From: Acidobacteriaceae bacterium
GTDB lineage: Bacteria; Acidobacteriota; Terriglobia; Terriglobales; Acidobacteriaceae
Assembly (NCBI GenBank): GCA_903642225.1
Contig: CAHJWI010000032.1
Location: 1-54,374 of the forward strand
DNA: 54,374 nt
Direction of reading: 5' to 3'
Below, in pieces: positions 26,076-35,428 of the stretch. The notes beneath the pieces were generated by a model. It had not been told where the DNA came from. It saw nothing but the letters and a program-made list of their open reading frames with translations, and did no database searches. Within the stretch, counting starts at the first letter, position 1, and each line of letters opens with the position of its first letter. The translations under genes and the position numbers were made by a program.

Positions 26076-27221
26076 TTAAGCAGCGGCGCGTTGCATAGCG
26101 CCCAGCTTCAACTGCACCAGCATGCTGAGTTCGTCATACAGCGTCCATTCATCCACGATCTTGCCGTCGCGTATGTGCAGATGCGTAAAGCCCATCACCA
26201 CAAGTTTGAATCCGGTTGGCGGCCCCAGCGAGCCGTATCCCAGGTGGTGTCCATCCAGCACCCACCGGATCGCCAACTTCGTGCCACCCTCCTCACTCTC
26301 CACAGAGCAGATGTGTTGCGGCACATAGGCACAATCGGGGATCATGGCGACCAGCCGCATGGTCTGCTGCATGACGGCTGCGGGGCCATACAGCTCTCGC
26401 ATCAGGGGTCCGTGCCACTGGCAGTTAGACGCATAAATCTCGCCGATCTTCCCGAACATGCGCTTGTTCAAGATGTGGTGGAACCACCGCAGCACTTCCC
26501 CTTCAAGTTCGGTGTGCGCCAGCGAAAGATCAGGTTCACTTTCTGGCGGATACTGCCCTAACAGCCGGCGATTCTCTGCAATCTCCACGACAGACTCGCC
26601 TGCATCGAATTTCCTGCGTGCCAGGGTCAGAGCATATTCGTGTGGGTCAATGCCCAGTTGAACCAGCTGCGCCATGTTGTCGCGCGCGACCCATTCACGG
26701 TAAATCTTGTTTTCGACGATCAGGCAGTCCACAATCGTGCGCGTCACAAATGTGCGGCCCGTGGGCTTGCCGAACAGGCCATACTCGGTGTGCCGCCCAG
26801 TGCCATGGGTCATGTGCGACGTGTAAAAGCCATCCACGTCGTTGCCGCGCCAAACAACGGACGTCGCCATGCCGCGACGATCCGGCAGTTCCACAATGCG
26901 CTGCACCGTCTCACGCACAATGCTTTCGCGGTCATACATCGTGCCGAGCACTCCATACAGAACGCAATTGTGAGTGTAGTGAGTGTAGATCAGGCCGACG
27001 TCGCGCTCATCCCAAATGCGATGCGTGCACCGCACAATGTAATCGACGATATCAGTGTATTCCGGGTCGAAGCCGCGCATGCTTTGCACGCGTGAGCGGC
27101 CTGTCGGCACAAGCTCCGTAAAGTCGCGACGCTCTACCTGCAGAACCTTGTCCTGTGCCACTGCTGCGGCTGACATCACCTGTTCGTCCTGTTGCTGCTC
27201 GGTCGGTTGATGCTCGTTCAC
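26076..27221 (-). CDS. Double SnoaL/NTF2-like protein
   Basis: The product is 381 residues from GTG 27221, chosen because AGGAGAG lies five bases upstream; the frame continues upstream without coding character. Two NTF2-like (SnoaL) cone domains are in tandem. The first contains IWDERDVGLIYTHYTHNCV and VENKIYREWVARDNMAQL, the second ILNKRMFGKIGEIYASNCQW and IRDGKIVDEWTLYDELSML. Both have the family's D/N-K-I-x-x-E-W closing strand. Such domains act as ester cyclases, dehydratases or isomerases, or as small-molecule binders; the reaction here is unknown. It precedes the MFS gene with no real gap and is divergent from the bicupin gene, so it most likely acts on the transported substrate. Confidence 0.8.
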   Translation of the reverse strand: MNEHQPTEQQQDEQVMSAAAVAQDKVLQVERRDFTELVPTGRSRVQSMRGFDPEYTDIVDYIVRCTHRIWDERDVGLIYTHYTHNCVLYGVLGTMYDRESIVRETVQRIVELPDRRGMATSVVWRGNDVDGFYTSHMTHGTGRHTEYGLFGKPTGRTFVTRTIVDCLIVENKIYREWVARDNMAQLVQLGIDPHEYALTLARRKFDAGESVVEIAENRRLLGQYPPESEPDLSLAHTELEGEVLRWFHHILNKRMFGKIGEIYASNCQWHGPLMRELYGPAAVMQQTMRLVAMIPDCAYVPQHICSVESEEGGTKLAIRWVLDGHHLGYGSLGPPTGFKLVVMGFTHLHIRDGKIVDEWTLYDELSMLVQLKLGAMQRAAA

Positions 27222-27454
27222 TCGCTCTCTCCTAAACGCCAGTGTGCATTGTCTTCGGGTGTAGATCTCACTGCAGTGGTGTGGAACCATGCTGCCACAC
27301 CCGCGACAGGTTCGTCTTCATCGTGCGGCATTTTCCATTGAATTACCGTCAACGTCTACGCTCTGTGAGCGTTGCCATCGCATGCCGGTGTGCGCTCGGT
27401 ACAATCGAGGCCATCCGGCCAGCATCGCATCTCGGCTGCGCGTTGGGAGCTTTC

Positions 27455-28516
27455 ATGCCGCAAACCGACCTGTCTACCAGCACACCGCAGGTCATGCGCA
27501 AGTGCCTAGTTCGCTATGCCGATCTGCAGGCCTGCCGCACCTCGTACATCGACGCAACCGCACCCGGCTTTGCGGGAAGGGAAACCTTCGAAATCGTCGG
27601 TTCCGCCAGGTCAAACAGCCCGAGTCGGCAAGTGCAGGTCCGTGAGCAACTCAGCTTCAGCATCGATGCTGCACGGCAGTCGTTCGAGTACATCGGCCCG
27701 CAGTACAGCTATGGTGCTGCCGAGGTCTTTGTCGTGCATACCGGCCAATGGCGATTGCGATTTGGGCCGAACGGGGAAGACGGGTCACTAGATGTTGGAC
27801 CTGGAGACGTAGCGTCCATCCCTCCCAACCTCTTCCGAGGCTTCAACAAGGTGGACGACGGCGAGGGCTTCCTTTGGATACCGCGCGGCCGGAACGATCC
27901 GAACAATGCCACGGGCCTACCTGCGCCATTCCGAGCCGCGGAAAACGACTGCCTGAGGCTTGTACAGAGCGCCACGTTCATTGACACCAGTAACGGCACC
28001 TACGAGCTCAAGAGCGTTGAGATGGAACCATCTGCGAAGGACGACGGTTCGACCCAGATGAGCACACCACCGCTCGACCAGCTTACGCATTGCCTCGTTC
28101 GAAGCACAGCGATGAAGGCCGATTTTAAATCCCCCTTTGCCGCCCACGGCGTGGAAGAAGCCGGCGTCATCACCCCACTAAGTACGCCGGATGGCTTCTC
28201 AGCAGACCCCATCGGGTGCTGGTGGCCACACGGCTTCAACCTGCGCCGCCTCACGATTCAAACCGGCTCCTATGTGCCCACGCACGCACGCCACGAAGTA
28301 GAGGTACTGTTCGTTCAAAGTGGAACAGTCGAGATTGGCTGGCACGGCGGCCAAACCGAAGACTCACTCATACTGGGCGCCGGAGACACACTTCTGATTC
28401 CCGCAGGCACGCAACGTAGCTTCCGCAACACAGCATCGTGCCCTGCCGTGCTGTTCATTGTGCGTGGGACCGAGCAGCCGCAAGTACCCACATTTTCCTC
28501 TGCGCCGACCAGCTAG
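27455..28516 (+). CDS. Bicupin protein, probable metal-dependent dioxygenase or isomerase
   Basis: The product is 353 residues from ATG 27455, with GGGAG five bases upstream. Earlier in-frame codons lie in the divergent promoter region and do not look coding. Two cupin barrels are present: AAEVFVVHTGQWRLRFG with LDVGPGDVASIPPNLFRGF, and THARHEVEVLFVQSGTVEIGW with LGAGDTLLIPAGTQRSFRN. The second has HxxxxE-type metal ligands; the first appears to lack the first His pair and may be structural. Cupins of this kind include homogentisate- and quercetinase-like dioxygenases. It is convergent with the HisD-family gene (45-base gap) and divergent from the SnoaL/MFS genes. The substrate is unknown. 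Confidence 0.78.
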   Translation: MPQTDLSTSTPQVMRKCLVRYADLQACRTSYIDATAPGFAGRETFEIVGSARSNSPSRQVQVREQLSFSIDAARQSFEYIGPQYSYGAAEVFVVHTGQWRLRFGPNGEDGSLDVGPGDVASIPPNLFRGFNKVDDGEGFLWIPRGRNDPNNATGLPAPFRAAENDCLRLVQSATFIDTSNGTYELKSVEMEPSAKDDGSTQMSTPPLDQLTHCLVRSTAMKADFKSPFAAHGVEEAGVITPLSTPDGFSADPIGCWWPHGFNLRRLTIQTGSYVPTHARHEVEVLFVQSGTVEIGWHGGQTEDSLILGAGDTLLIPAGTQRSFRNTASCPAVLFIVRGTEQPQVPTFSSAPTS

Positions 28517-28561
28517 CTTGCGCTCCACGAAGCGCCACGCCGACCTTATCGACCAGGTCTG

Positions 28562-29878
28562 CTACCGCGTCAGGGCGGCGAACGTCGCAGCCCTTCTGTC
28601 GGCACGACTTGCAGCTGCACGACGATGGCCCTCCAGCCCCTCGCTCGCACTTTGCCGCGTTGCCGCCGGTGCCACAAGATCGATCGCGCTATCGTCGAGC
28701 CACTGGTGCGTTGCGATCTTCACGTATGAGCCCACCCACAACCCGCCGGTGTAACGGCCCGCATGCATTGTGGGCAGCGTATGGTTGGTGCCCACGCACT
28801 TGTCGCTGTACACAACGCTGGCGTTCACCCCGATGAAGAGCGAACCGTAGTTGCGCAACTTTTTTGCAAACTCGCGCGGCTCAGCCGTGTGCACCTGCAG
28901 GTGCTCGGCCGCGATGTAGTCGGAGTACGCGATCATTGAAGCCTCGTCCGCGCACACCGTGATCTCGCCGTAATTGGTCCAACTCTCGCCGGCAATTTTC
29001 GCAGTCGAGAGCGTTTCCAGCTGCCGCAACATCTCTTCCCCGGTGGCCTTTGCAAGCGCCTCATCGATTGTGATCAGGCCCACGCGGGTGCGCACGTCGT
29101 GCTCGGCCTGGGCAAGCAGGTCCGTTGCAATCAGCTCTGGATCTCCCGTGCTATCCGCAACCACAAAGATCTCCGAAGGGCCGGCAAGCTGGTCGATGCC
29201 AACAGGACCAAACACCTGGCGCTTGGCCTCGTTCACAAACGCATTGCCGGGGCCCACGATCTTGTTTACCTGCGGAACGCTCTCCGTACCGAACGCCATG
29301 GCCGCAATTGCCTGCGCCCCGCCGATGCGGAAAATGCGGTCTGCGCCCGCAAGGTGGCAGCCTGCAATCATCGCCGGGTGCGCGTTGGGCGGCAGGCACG
29401 CGACTACTTCGTCACAGCCAGCGACCTTACCCGGCACAATCGTCATGATTGGTGCAGAAAGCAGGGGGAAGCGCCCGCCAGGCACATACGCACCCACACG
29501 CTCGATGGGAATGACGCGGTGGCCCAGATGCAGCCCCGGCAAGGCCTCAATCTCCAGGGGAAGAATGGTCCCGAGCTGCGCTTCGGCAAAGCGCCGCACG
29601 TTTGCTATGGCGAACTCGGTATCCTCGCGCGTCTGTTTCTCCAGCGCGTCCACTGCCGCTGAACGGTCCCGCGCGCTGATTTCAAACCGATCCAGATTGG
29701 CTTTATCGAAGCGCTGCGAGTATTCGCGCACGGCCCCATCACCGCGCGTCCGCACTGCCTGCAGGATTTCTTGCACCAGGCCGACCACATCTGCCGTATC
29801 GGCCACAGAACTGCGCCCCGGCGCCTTTGTGTAACGCACCCGTCCTTCAAACCCAACCGGAAACTGCTCCGAACCCAT
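28562..29878 (-). CDS. HisD-family zinc-dependent dehydrogenase, probably catabolic rather than histidinol dehydrogenase
   Basis: The product is 438 residues from ATG 29878, preceded by GAGGAAG. Zinc ligands of histidinol dehydrogenase are conserved: Gln and His in LLAQAEHD, Asp in VYSDKCVGTNHTLPT and His in EGLEGHRRAA; the catalytic Glu-His pair is present in AAEHLQVH. The substrate-side segment reads VGAYVPGGRFPLLSAPIM, which differs from the usual histidinol enzyme. No other his gene lies nearby. Related proteins such as the sulfopropanediol dehydrogenase HpsN oxidise other alcohols to acids with NAD. Neighbouring MFS, SnoaL and cupin genes fit a catabolic role. Histidine synthesis remains possible but less likely. 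Confidence 0.85.
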   Translation of the reverse strand: MGSEQFPVGFEGRVRYTKAPGRSSVADTADVVGLVQEILQAVRTRGDGAVREYSQRFDKANLDRFEISARDRSAAVDALEKQTREDTEFAIANVRRFAEAQLGTILPLEIEALPGLHLGHRVIPIERVGAYVPGGRFPLLSAPIMTIVPGKVAGCDEVVACLPPNAHPAMIAGCHLAGADRIFRIGGAQAIAAMAFGTESVPQVNKIVGPGNAFVNEAKRQVFGPVGIDQLAGPSEIFVVADSTGDPELIATDLLAQAEHDVRTRVGLITIDEALAKATGEEMLRQLETLSTAKIAGESWTNYGEITVCADEASMIAYSDYIAAEHLQVHTAEPREFAKKLRNYGSLFIGVNASVVYSDKCVGTNHTLPTMHAGRYTGGLWVGSYVKIATHQWLDDSAIDLVAPAATRQSASEGLEGHRRAAASRADRRAATFAALTR

Positions 29879-30285
29879 ATGTCTTCCTCGTCTACGCCAC
29901 TGCAATCGTATCGCTGAAGGCGGTCACCTGCCAGGCATGCAGAAGCCGGCTGCCCGGCCTATTCGCGGAACTATACAAAGCAGCAGGGCGGTAAAAACCA
30001 CAGCTCGCCTTCGCGCCGGCTGCGGACCGCCTGGATGTGGAGCTTCTGCTGAGCACAGGGCACCAAGCAGGGCTGCAACCTGTAAGTTCTCGCGGAACAA
30101 AGCCACGACGACGCAAACTTCTGCACATCTCTATGTTGTGGGACGAAAGCTCCGTCGTCTGAAGAGTGGCAGGGGTAAACAGCAAGGCCTGTGCGTCGCG
30201 TCACCAGCCGCACGGGCGACCGTATACCACTATGCTCTGAAAGAGAGCCTCCGCGCCATTATTGCTCAATACTATAAGTCTGCCT
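29879..30285. other. Intergenic region between the HisD-like gene and the UPF0182 gene
   Basis: The two genes are divergent, so both promoters should lie here. I saw no open frame with protein character, no tRNA and no strong -35/-10 pair. The last ~25 bases could be coding if the TTG at 30262 is the true start of the UPF0182 gene. Confidence 0.4.
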
Positions 30286-33114
30286 ATGCCCGATTTACTT
30301 GGTCTTGCTCCATCGCCACGCGGCCCGCGTACCCTGCTCATCGCCCTTGGTGTGGTGGTGGCGGTATTGTTGGGCGGCGGTCGCCTGCTCGCCTTCTACG
30401 TGGATGCCCTTTGGTTCGGGTCGCTCGGCTATACGGCGGTCTTCCGCAGAACGCTGGTGCTGGAATGGGGGCTGTTCGGCACCTTCTTCGCCATCACATT
30501 CGTGCTCTTATTCGGCGGCTTCCTACTCCTGCGGGATAGCCCACTCGGCAGCGGTACAGGGATCGTGCGCTCGGTGTTGGTCAATGGCCAGCCCTTGATT
30601 GTGAACGTAGGCCCCTGGCTCAAACCCTTGGCAGTGCTTCTGTCGCTTTTCGTCGCGTGGATCAGCGCGTCCACCATGTCTGCGGAGTGGCCCACATTTG
30701 CGCGGTGGATGTCCGCACCACATACGGCAAGTGCTGCAGACCCTGTGCTTGGTCGGCCACTGAATTTTTACTTACTCACGCTGCCCGCGTGGCAACTGTT
30801 GGCAGGCTGGGCCACCGTCATGAGTGTGCTCCTGCTCGTCATGGCTATTGGCCTGCACGCGCTGCGCAGCCGTCCACAAGTGCAGGATCTCCGCTTTACA
30901 ACCATCAGCGTTACACAGTGGCGTGGTACTCATGCTGCTACCGCTTTGCTGCTGCTTAGCTTGGCATTACGCGCATGGCTCGGCCGGTTCAGCCTGCTCC
31001 TGGACGAACACACCATCTTCTCGGGTGTGACCTACACCGACGCACACGTGCAGCTACCGGGCTTGCTGATGGTTGCCGTAGTCTTTCTGCTGGGCGCGAT
31101 CGTTGCGGGATACAGCGCGCTGCGTTCAACGGGTGCACGATGGGTCGCCATCGCCATGCTGCCTGGTGTTCTGCTCTACTTGACGGTGCAGGTGACCGGT
31201 GCAGCGGTGAACACCTTTATTGTGAAGCCGAATGAACTTGTGAAGGAGCAGCCGTACATTCGGAACAACATAGAAGCAACCCGGAGAGCGTACGCCCTGG
31301 ACAACATCGTGGTGCGTCCCTTTGCCGCGAGCACCACCGTTGGCGACGCCGACGCTGCAAATAACCAGCCGACGCTGCAGAACATTCGCCTTTGGGATGC
31401 ACAGGCGTTGCAGGACACTCTTCGCCAGATCCAGGAAATCCGCACATACTATGATTTTCCCGGCATCGACATTGACCGCTACGTGTTAAACGGGAACCTG
31501 CGCGAAGTGATGCTTGCCACCCGCGAGCTGAGCACAGACAAGCTGCCGGAGAGCAGCCGCAATTGGATCAATGAACGCCTGATTTACACACATGGCTACG
31601 GTGTGACCATGAACCCGGTGAATGGTTTCACTGCAGAAGGTCTACCTACGCTACTGTTGGGCAACATGCCGGTGCAGAGCACGGTGTCCGGACTTACCGT
31701 GACACGCCCACAGGTCTACTTCGGCGAGATGACCGACAGCGATGTTTACGTAAAAACGCATCAGCAGGAGTTCGACTACCCGCAGGGCCAGACCAACGTA
31801 GCAACAAGTTACAAGGGCAGCGGCGGCATTGTTCTGGGTAGCTGGCTGCGGCGCGCAGTGATCGCGCTGGAACGTGGGGATCTGGCGAAGCTGCCCTTCA
31901 GCGATGACGTGACATCTGACTCCCGCTTGCTCATGCGGCGCAACATTACTGAGCGCGTGCGCGCCATTGCGCCATTCCTGACGCTCGACCCGGACCCGTA
32001 TATCACAGTAGGCGACGACGGCCAGCTGCGCTGGATTCTGGATGGATTTACCAGCGCCGACACCTATCCCAACGCGCGGCACTACGGGGTAGGCGACAAC
32101 GACGTAAATTACCTGCGCAACAGTGTCAAAATCGCGGTCGATGCCTACGATGGAACAGTCACGTTCTATGCGATGGACGAGGCGGATCCTATTCTTTCCG
32201 CCTACCGCAACGCCTTTCCTACCCTGTTTCAACCTGCCTCCTCGATGCCTGCGTCCATGCGCGCGCACTTGCGCTACACGGATACCCTGCTAAAGGCGCA
32301 GGCCCACGCCTATAGCCTGTACCACATGACTGACCCTGCAACCTTCTTCAATCGTGAAGACCTTTGGACACCGGCGGCAGAATCTGCCGTTGACAGTTCC
32401 GGCCAGCGCACGACACAGGAGATGCAGCCAAACTATTTGTTGATGAAGCTGCCGGGCGAACCCGGAATGGAGTTTGTGAATATTCTGCCGTTCACGCCAA
32501 GCAATCGCAATAATCTGATTGGCTGGATCGCCGGTCGCAGCGATGGCGCGGCCTACGGCACTGCCGTGGTCTATAACTTTCCCAAGACCCGCCTGGTTGA
32601 TGGACCATCGCAAATTGAAGCACGCATTGACCAGAATGCGCAGATCAGCGGCCAGTTGACGTTGTGGAATCAGCAGGGATCGCACGTGCACCGTGGCAAT
32701 CTGCTCGTGATCCCCACCGGTGCAGCGCTGCTGTATGCGGAATCGATTTACCTGCAGGCGGACCGCAGCCCCATGCCCGAGCTCCGGCTGGTGGTGCTCG
32801 CGCTGCAGGACCGGCTGGCGTACGGCACCACGTTCGAGGCTGCGTTGTCGAGTCTCTTTAATGGAACTGTGTCCACCATTACGGCCGTGGCGCCGCAGGA
32901 GAGCTCAAGTGTGCCGGACGCACCAGGTTCAGTAGCGGGATCGGTCACGAGCGGTTCACCGACCCTGAAGAGCACAGAAATTCAGCAGGCCGCACAGGAT
33001 TTGGCCGACTACCAACGCCTGACCGCACAAGGCAAGCTTGGCGAAGCCGGTGCAAAGCTCGACTCCTTGAAGCAGCACCTGAGCCACTTGGCAGGAGCAT
33101 CCAGCCGACTCTAA
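30286..33114 (+). CDS. UPF0182 family (COG1615) large membrane protein
   Basis: The product is 942 residues from ATG 30286 (MPDLLGLAPSPRGPRTLL); a TTG eight codons upstream is possible, and neither has a strong ribosome site. The first ~310 residues hold about seven transmembrane helices (LIALGVVVAVLLGGGRLLAF, FGTFFAITFVLLFGGFLL, LMVAVVFLLGAIVAGYSAL). A large soluble domain follows, with the family segments WDAQALQDTLRQIQEIRTYY and THGYGVTMNPVNGFTAEGLP. The end is Pro/Ser-rich plus a short helix. The family occurs in Actinobacteria, Cyanobacteria and Acidobacteria and has no established function. It stands alone, without operon partners. Confidence 0.93.
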   Translation: MPDLLGLAPSPRGPRTLLIALGVVVAVLLGGGRLLAFYVDALWFGSLGYTAVFRRTLVLEWGLFGTFFAITFVLLFGGFLLLRDSPLGSGTGIVRSVLVNGQPLIVNVGPWLKPLAVLLSLFVAWISASTMSAEWPTFARWMSAPHTASAADPVLGRPLNFYLLTLPAWQLLAGWATVMSVLLLVMAIGLHALRSRPQVQDLRFTTISVTQWRGTHAATALLLLSLALRAWLGRFSLLLDEHTIFSGVTYTDAHVQLPGLLMVAVVFLLGAIVAGYSALRSTGARWVAIAMLPGVLLYLTVQVTGAAVNTFIVKPNELVKEQPYIRNNIEATRRAYALDNIVVRPFAASTTVGDADAANNQPTLQNIRLWDAQALQDTLRQIQEIRTYYDFPGIDIDRYVLNGNLREVMLATRELSTDKLPESSRNWINERLIYTHGYGVTMNPVNGFTAEGLPTLLLGNMPVQSTVSGLTVTRPQVYFGEMTDSDVYVKTHQQEFDYPQGQTNVATSYKGSGGIVLGSWLRRAVIALERGDLAKLPFSDDVTSDSRLLMRRNITERVRAIAPFLTLDPDPYITVGDDGQLRWILDGFTSADTYPNARHYGVGDNDVNYLRNSVKIAVDAYDGTVTFYAMDEADPILSAYRNAFPTLFQPASSMPASMRAHLRYTDTLLKAQAHAYSLYHMTDPATFFNREDLWTPAAESAVDSSGQRTTQEMQPNYLLMKLPGEPGMEFVNILPFTPSNRNNLIGWIAGRSDGAAYGTAVVYNFPKTRLVDGPSQIEARIDQNAQISGQLTLWNQQGSHVHRGNLLVIPTGAALLYAESIYLQADRSPMPELRLVVLALQDRLAYGTTFEAALSSLFNGTVSTITAVAPQESSSVPDAPGSVAGSVTSGSPTLKSTEIQQAAQDLADYQRLTAQGKLGEAGAKLDSLKQHLSHLAGASSRL

Positions 33115-33607
33115 CCCTGGCACGACGCTTCTGATCAAGGCCGCCGAACCGCCAAAGGGAAGGTAAGCGTTGATCTTCATCTTCGATCTAGATCTTTACC
33201 TAGGAAGAGGTGCGGTGCTTACAGCCGTACGCCCGGCTGCCAACCTGAGCCGGCAAGATGCCTAACGGCCCAAGCAGATAGTGATTCTCACTATCGCCGA
33301 AAAGAGTCGCGCTCAACCGCACAAACGCGATGGCGACAGCTGCAATGGTTCCTGTCTGAATTATGCTGAGCAGGGTCCGGCCATATCAAACCAGCAGCGG
33401 ACTATGAGCTCAAGCAGGTAACGTACATGCCGCCGGCACGTGACATCATGGCCGCCAATTCGCCGCAGCTCAGCGAACCGGCTACCATTTAGCAGGCCCG
33501 TCCTACGCCATGCGACCAGCAGCCATCCTGCTGAGCCCACCTGGCGCGAAATCTGCGCTGCTTGAAGAAACCATCGCTTAAGCAATGGCGCTGTTAGCAG
33601 CGACGAC
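33115..33607. other. Gene-free tract downstream of the UPF0182 gene holding a Fur-box-like palindrome
   Basis: Both flanking genes end here (convergent), so no promoter is expected, yet an operator-like palindrome lies at 33277-33295 (listed separately). Open frames in the tract are short and unconvincing. I saw no intrinsic terminator with a T-run. Confidence 0.5.
33277..33295. promoter_or_regulatory. Fur-box-like 19-bp palindrome without an obvious target gene
   Basis: GATAGTGA and TCACTATC are perfect inverted repeats around a 3-base centre. Fifteen of 19 positions match the classical Fur box GATAATGATAATCATTATC. It lies 163 bases after the UPF0182 stop and 312 bases before the 3' end of the minus-strand DUF1345 gene, so neither neighbour starts near it. 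It may be the remaining operator of a lost iron-regulated gene, or serve a small RNA. Confidence 0.5.
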
Positions 33608-34255
33608 TTAACTACCACCAAGGATGTTGATGCTGAAGGCAATCACGCCAATGTTGAAAACAAATGCGGCAAGACTATGAAACATCGTCACCCGTCGCAT
33701 GATTCGGGACTCGATGTCCACATCTGACGTCTGAAAGGTCATCGCGAGACAGGAGGAGTAGTAGGCAAAGTCCCAGTAATCAGGTTCCCTTGTATGAGGG
33801 AAAGCAAGTCCGCCAATATCGTTGCCCCGCGCATCTTGCTGGTAATACAGGTGAGCATAATGCAATGTGTAAACAAGCGTGCTAAAGAGCCAGCTGGAAC
33901 ATAACGTGAAAAGAACCAGCATGAGTTCCAGAGGTCTTGGCCGCCCTTTCTGCGACAGCTCACTTCCTACTGCAACCAGAATGACTCCGGTAACAACAAC
34001 TGCAATCAGAAGCATAGACCCACGATTTGCGTCATTCCTTTGCGCAGCTTCGCGCATCTGTTCCGCACCGTAACGGAACAGGCGCACGCACATCACCAGA
34101 AACACGCATGACGCGAAATCAAAGGCGATCATCGCTCCGCGGGCAAATCCGAATCGTGGATACGCAAAAACGCTCACCAGCACGGCAATTAATCCAAACA
34201 GCACAAAGGGCCATGGAGCGAGAACGTGACCGATGCCGGGCTTTAACTTGGACAT
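33608..34255 (-). CDS. DUF1345 family integral membrane protein
   Basis: The product is 215 residues with about five hydrophobic segments (PFVLFGLIAVLVSVFAY, LLIAVVVTGVILVAVG, LVLFTLCSSWLFSTLVYTLH, and a C-terminal pair). The segment GLAFPHTREPDYWDFAYYS and the following MTFQTSDVD are the conserved core of the DUF1345 family, which resembles the pore/selectivity region of potassium channels. No function is established. It lies 25 bases downstream of the outer-membrane protein gene and is probably co-transcribed with it. Confidence 0.9.
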   Translation of the reverse strand: MSKLKPGIGHVLAPWPFVLFGLIAVLVSVFAYPRFGFARGAMIAFDFASCVFLVMCVRLFRYGAEQMREAAQRNDANRGSMLLIAVVVTGVILVAVGSELSQKGRPRPLELMLVLFTLCSSWLFSTLVYTLHYAHLYYQQDARGNDIGGLAFPHTREPDYWDFAYYSSCLAMTFQTSDVDIESRIMRRVTMFHSLAAFVFNIGVIAFSINILGGS

Positions 34256-34280
34256 GTTGTCTCTCTGTCTATTCGGCTCG

Positions 34281-35135
34281 CTAACGTCGGCGATCCGATG
34301 ATTGAACTACTCCTGGCTCGTCGCTCTGTGCGCCAGACGCCTGAAGCCGTTTGCCAAAAACAACTCCCAAGGTTGGGCCAAAGCTGGCCGAGTGACTACT
34401 CAGGCCAAACCGCATCCCGCCATCTATCCCGAAAGAATCATTGATCTTGTGGTAAAACCCGCCAAAGGCGTAGGTGCCCGGCGGCGTGTTGGACTGCGCG
34501 TTATTCTGTCCAAAGACCTCTGCGTAAAGTCGTGTGCTTTCGCGCACATGCAGGCTAAGCGCGGCTGATTGCTGTCCGCCATAGCGGCACCTGCTCTGGT
34601 CTGCGCAACCCGACTGGACCAACGATCCGTTAGCGATCACGTCAAGCATGCCGTGCCTGCCATAATGGTGGTTCAGCAACAGGATGAGTTGCTGTCCCTT
34701 GTCTTGAAGTTGGCTGTCAGACGCGGTCGGTAGCGTCGCTTCATACTGCAGCCCGACACCGGGAAAGCTCCTCCTATACACCTCCTTGCGCAGCAGGACT
34801 TTGCCTCCAACCTGAATGGTGCCAACGCCCCGGTGGCTGTCGGACCGAGTCGCTTCGGTGTTAAAGGCCGACCATCCAAAATCGATCCTCAAGCGCTCGA
34901 AAGGAACATAGAATACCGCCAGCGCCGTAGTCTCCTGATCGCTGGGAAATACTTGAGGGTACGAGTCCTCGCCCACTTCCACCTGAAGCACACCCTTACC
35001 CTGAATCCCTGTAGAGTTCGCCACCGTCGGTCGCGTAGGATTCAGGTCAAGACTCTGTCCATAAGACAGACGATCAACCAACAACAACAGCACAATGCCC
35101 AGGAGCGTCGGGATGTTCACAAAGGAAGCTCTCAT
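34281..35135 (-). CDS. Outer-membrane channel-like protein, MetA-pathway phenol-degradation family
   Basis: The product is 284 residues from ATG 35135. This start places FVNIPTLLGIVLLLLVDRLSYGQ as a signal peptide, and the upstream in-frame codons are not needed. The mature part alternates short amphipathic strands and turns (LRIDFGWSAFNTEAT, GVGLQYEATLPTAS, GGMRFGLSSHSASFGPTLGVVFG), as in the Phenol_MetA_deg beta-barrels annotated as 'transporter'. It ends in a charged tail rather than an aromatic residue, which is unusual for an outer-membrane barrel. The DUF1345 gene follows closely. Its substrate is unknown. Confidence 0.72.
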   Translation of the reverse strand: MRASFVNIPTLLGIVLLLLVDRLSYGQSLDLNPTRPTVANSTGIQGKGVLQVEVGEDSYPQVFPSDQETTALAVFYVPFERLRIDFGWSAFNTEATRSDSHRGVGTIQVGGKVLLRKEVYRRSFPGVGLQYEATLPTASDSQLQDKGQQLILLLNHHYGRHGMLDVIANGSLVQSGCADQSRCRYGGQQSAALSLHVRESTRLYAEVFGQNNAQSNTPPGTYAFGGFYHKINDSFGIDGGMRFGLSSHSASFGPTLGVVFGKRLQASGAQSDEPGVVQSSDRRR

Positions 35136-35428
35136 TCCATAGCCAACTCTACAGGCCCATGCAACAGACGCCTTCTGCACACCGCAAGAGAGACAACCAA
35201 GAATGTCGCGAATCCGCAGGTCGGCACCTAAAACATGACGCGTACGAAAGTTTCATGGCTCAAGACCAGGAACACCGATCAGAAATGAAAATTAACGTAA
35301 ACGACGATGGACGGTATAGGGAAACCGTGGCAACTCGAACCAGACCTTCGCAATGACGGCCGGATGCAAAGGACCCCAACCAGAGACGACTCGACTTCAG
35401 CTTGCACTCTCTTCCATGTGTGGGGTGT
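35136..35428. other. Intergenic sequence upstream of the outer-membrane channel gene
   Basis: I see no protein-like frame, repeat or strong promoter in this stretch, which lies between the channel-gene start and the tRNA-Arg gene. Confidence 0.4.

Noticed and set aside
28562..29878. Calling the HisD-family gene hisD of histidine biosynthesis.
   Set aside because: Neighbours are catabolic or transport genes and the substrate-side loop differs; only the family is safe to state.
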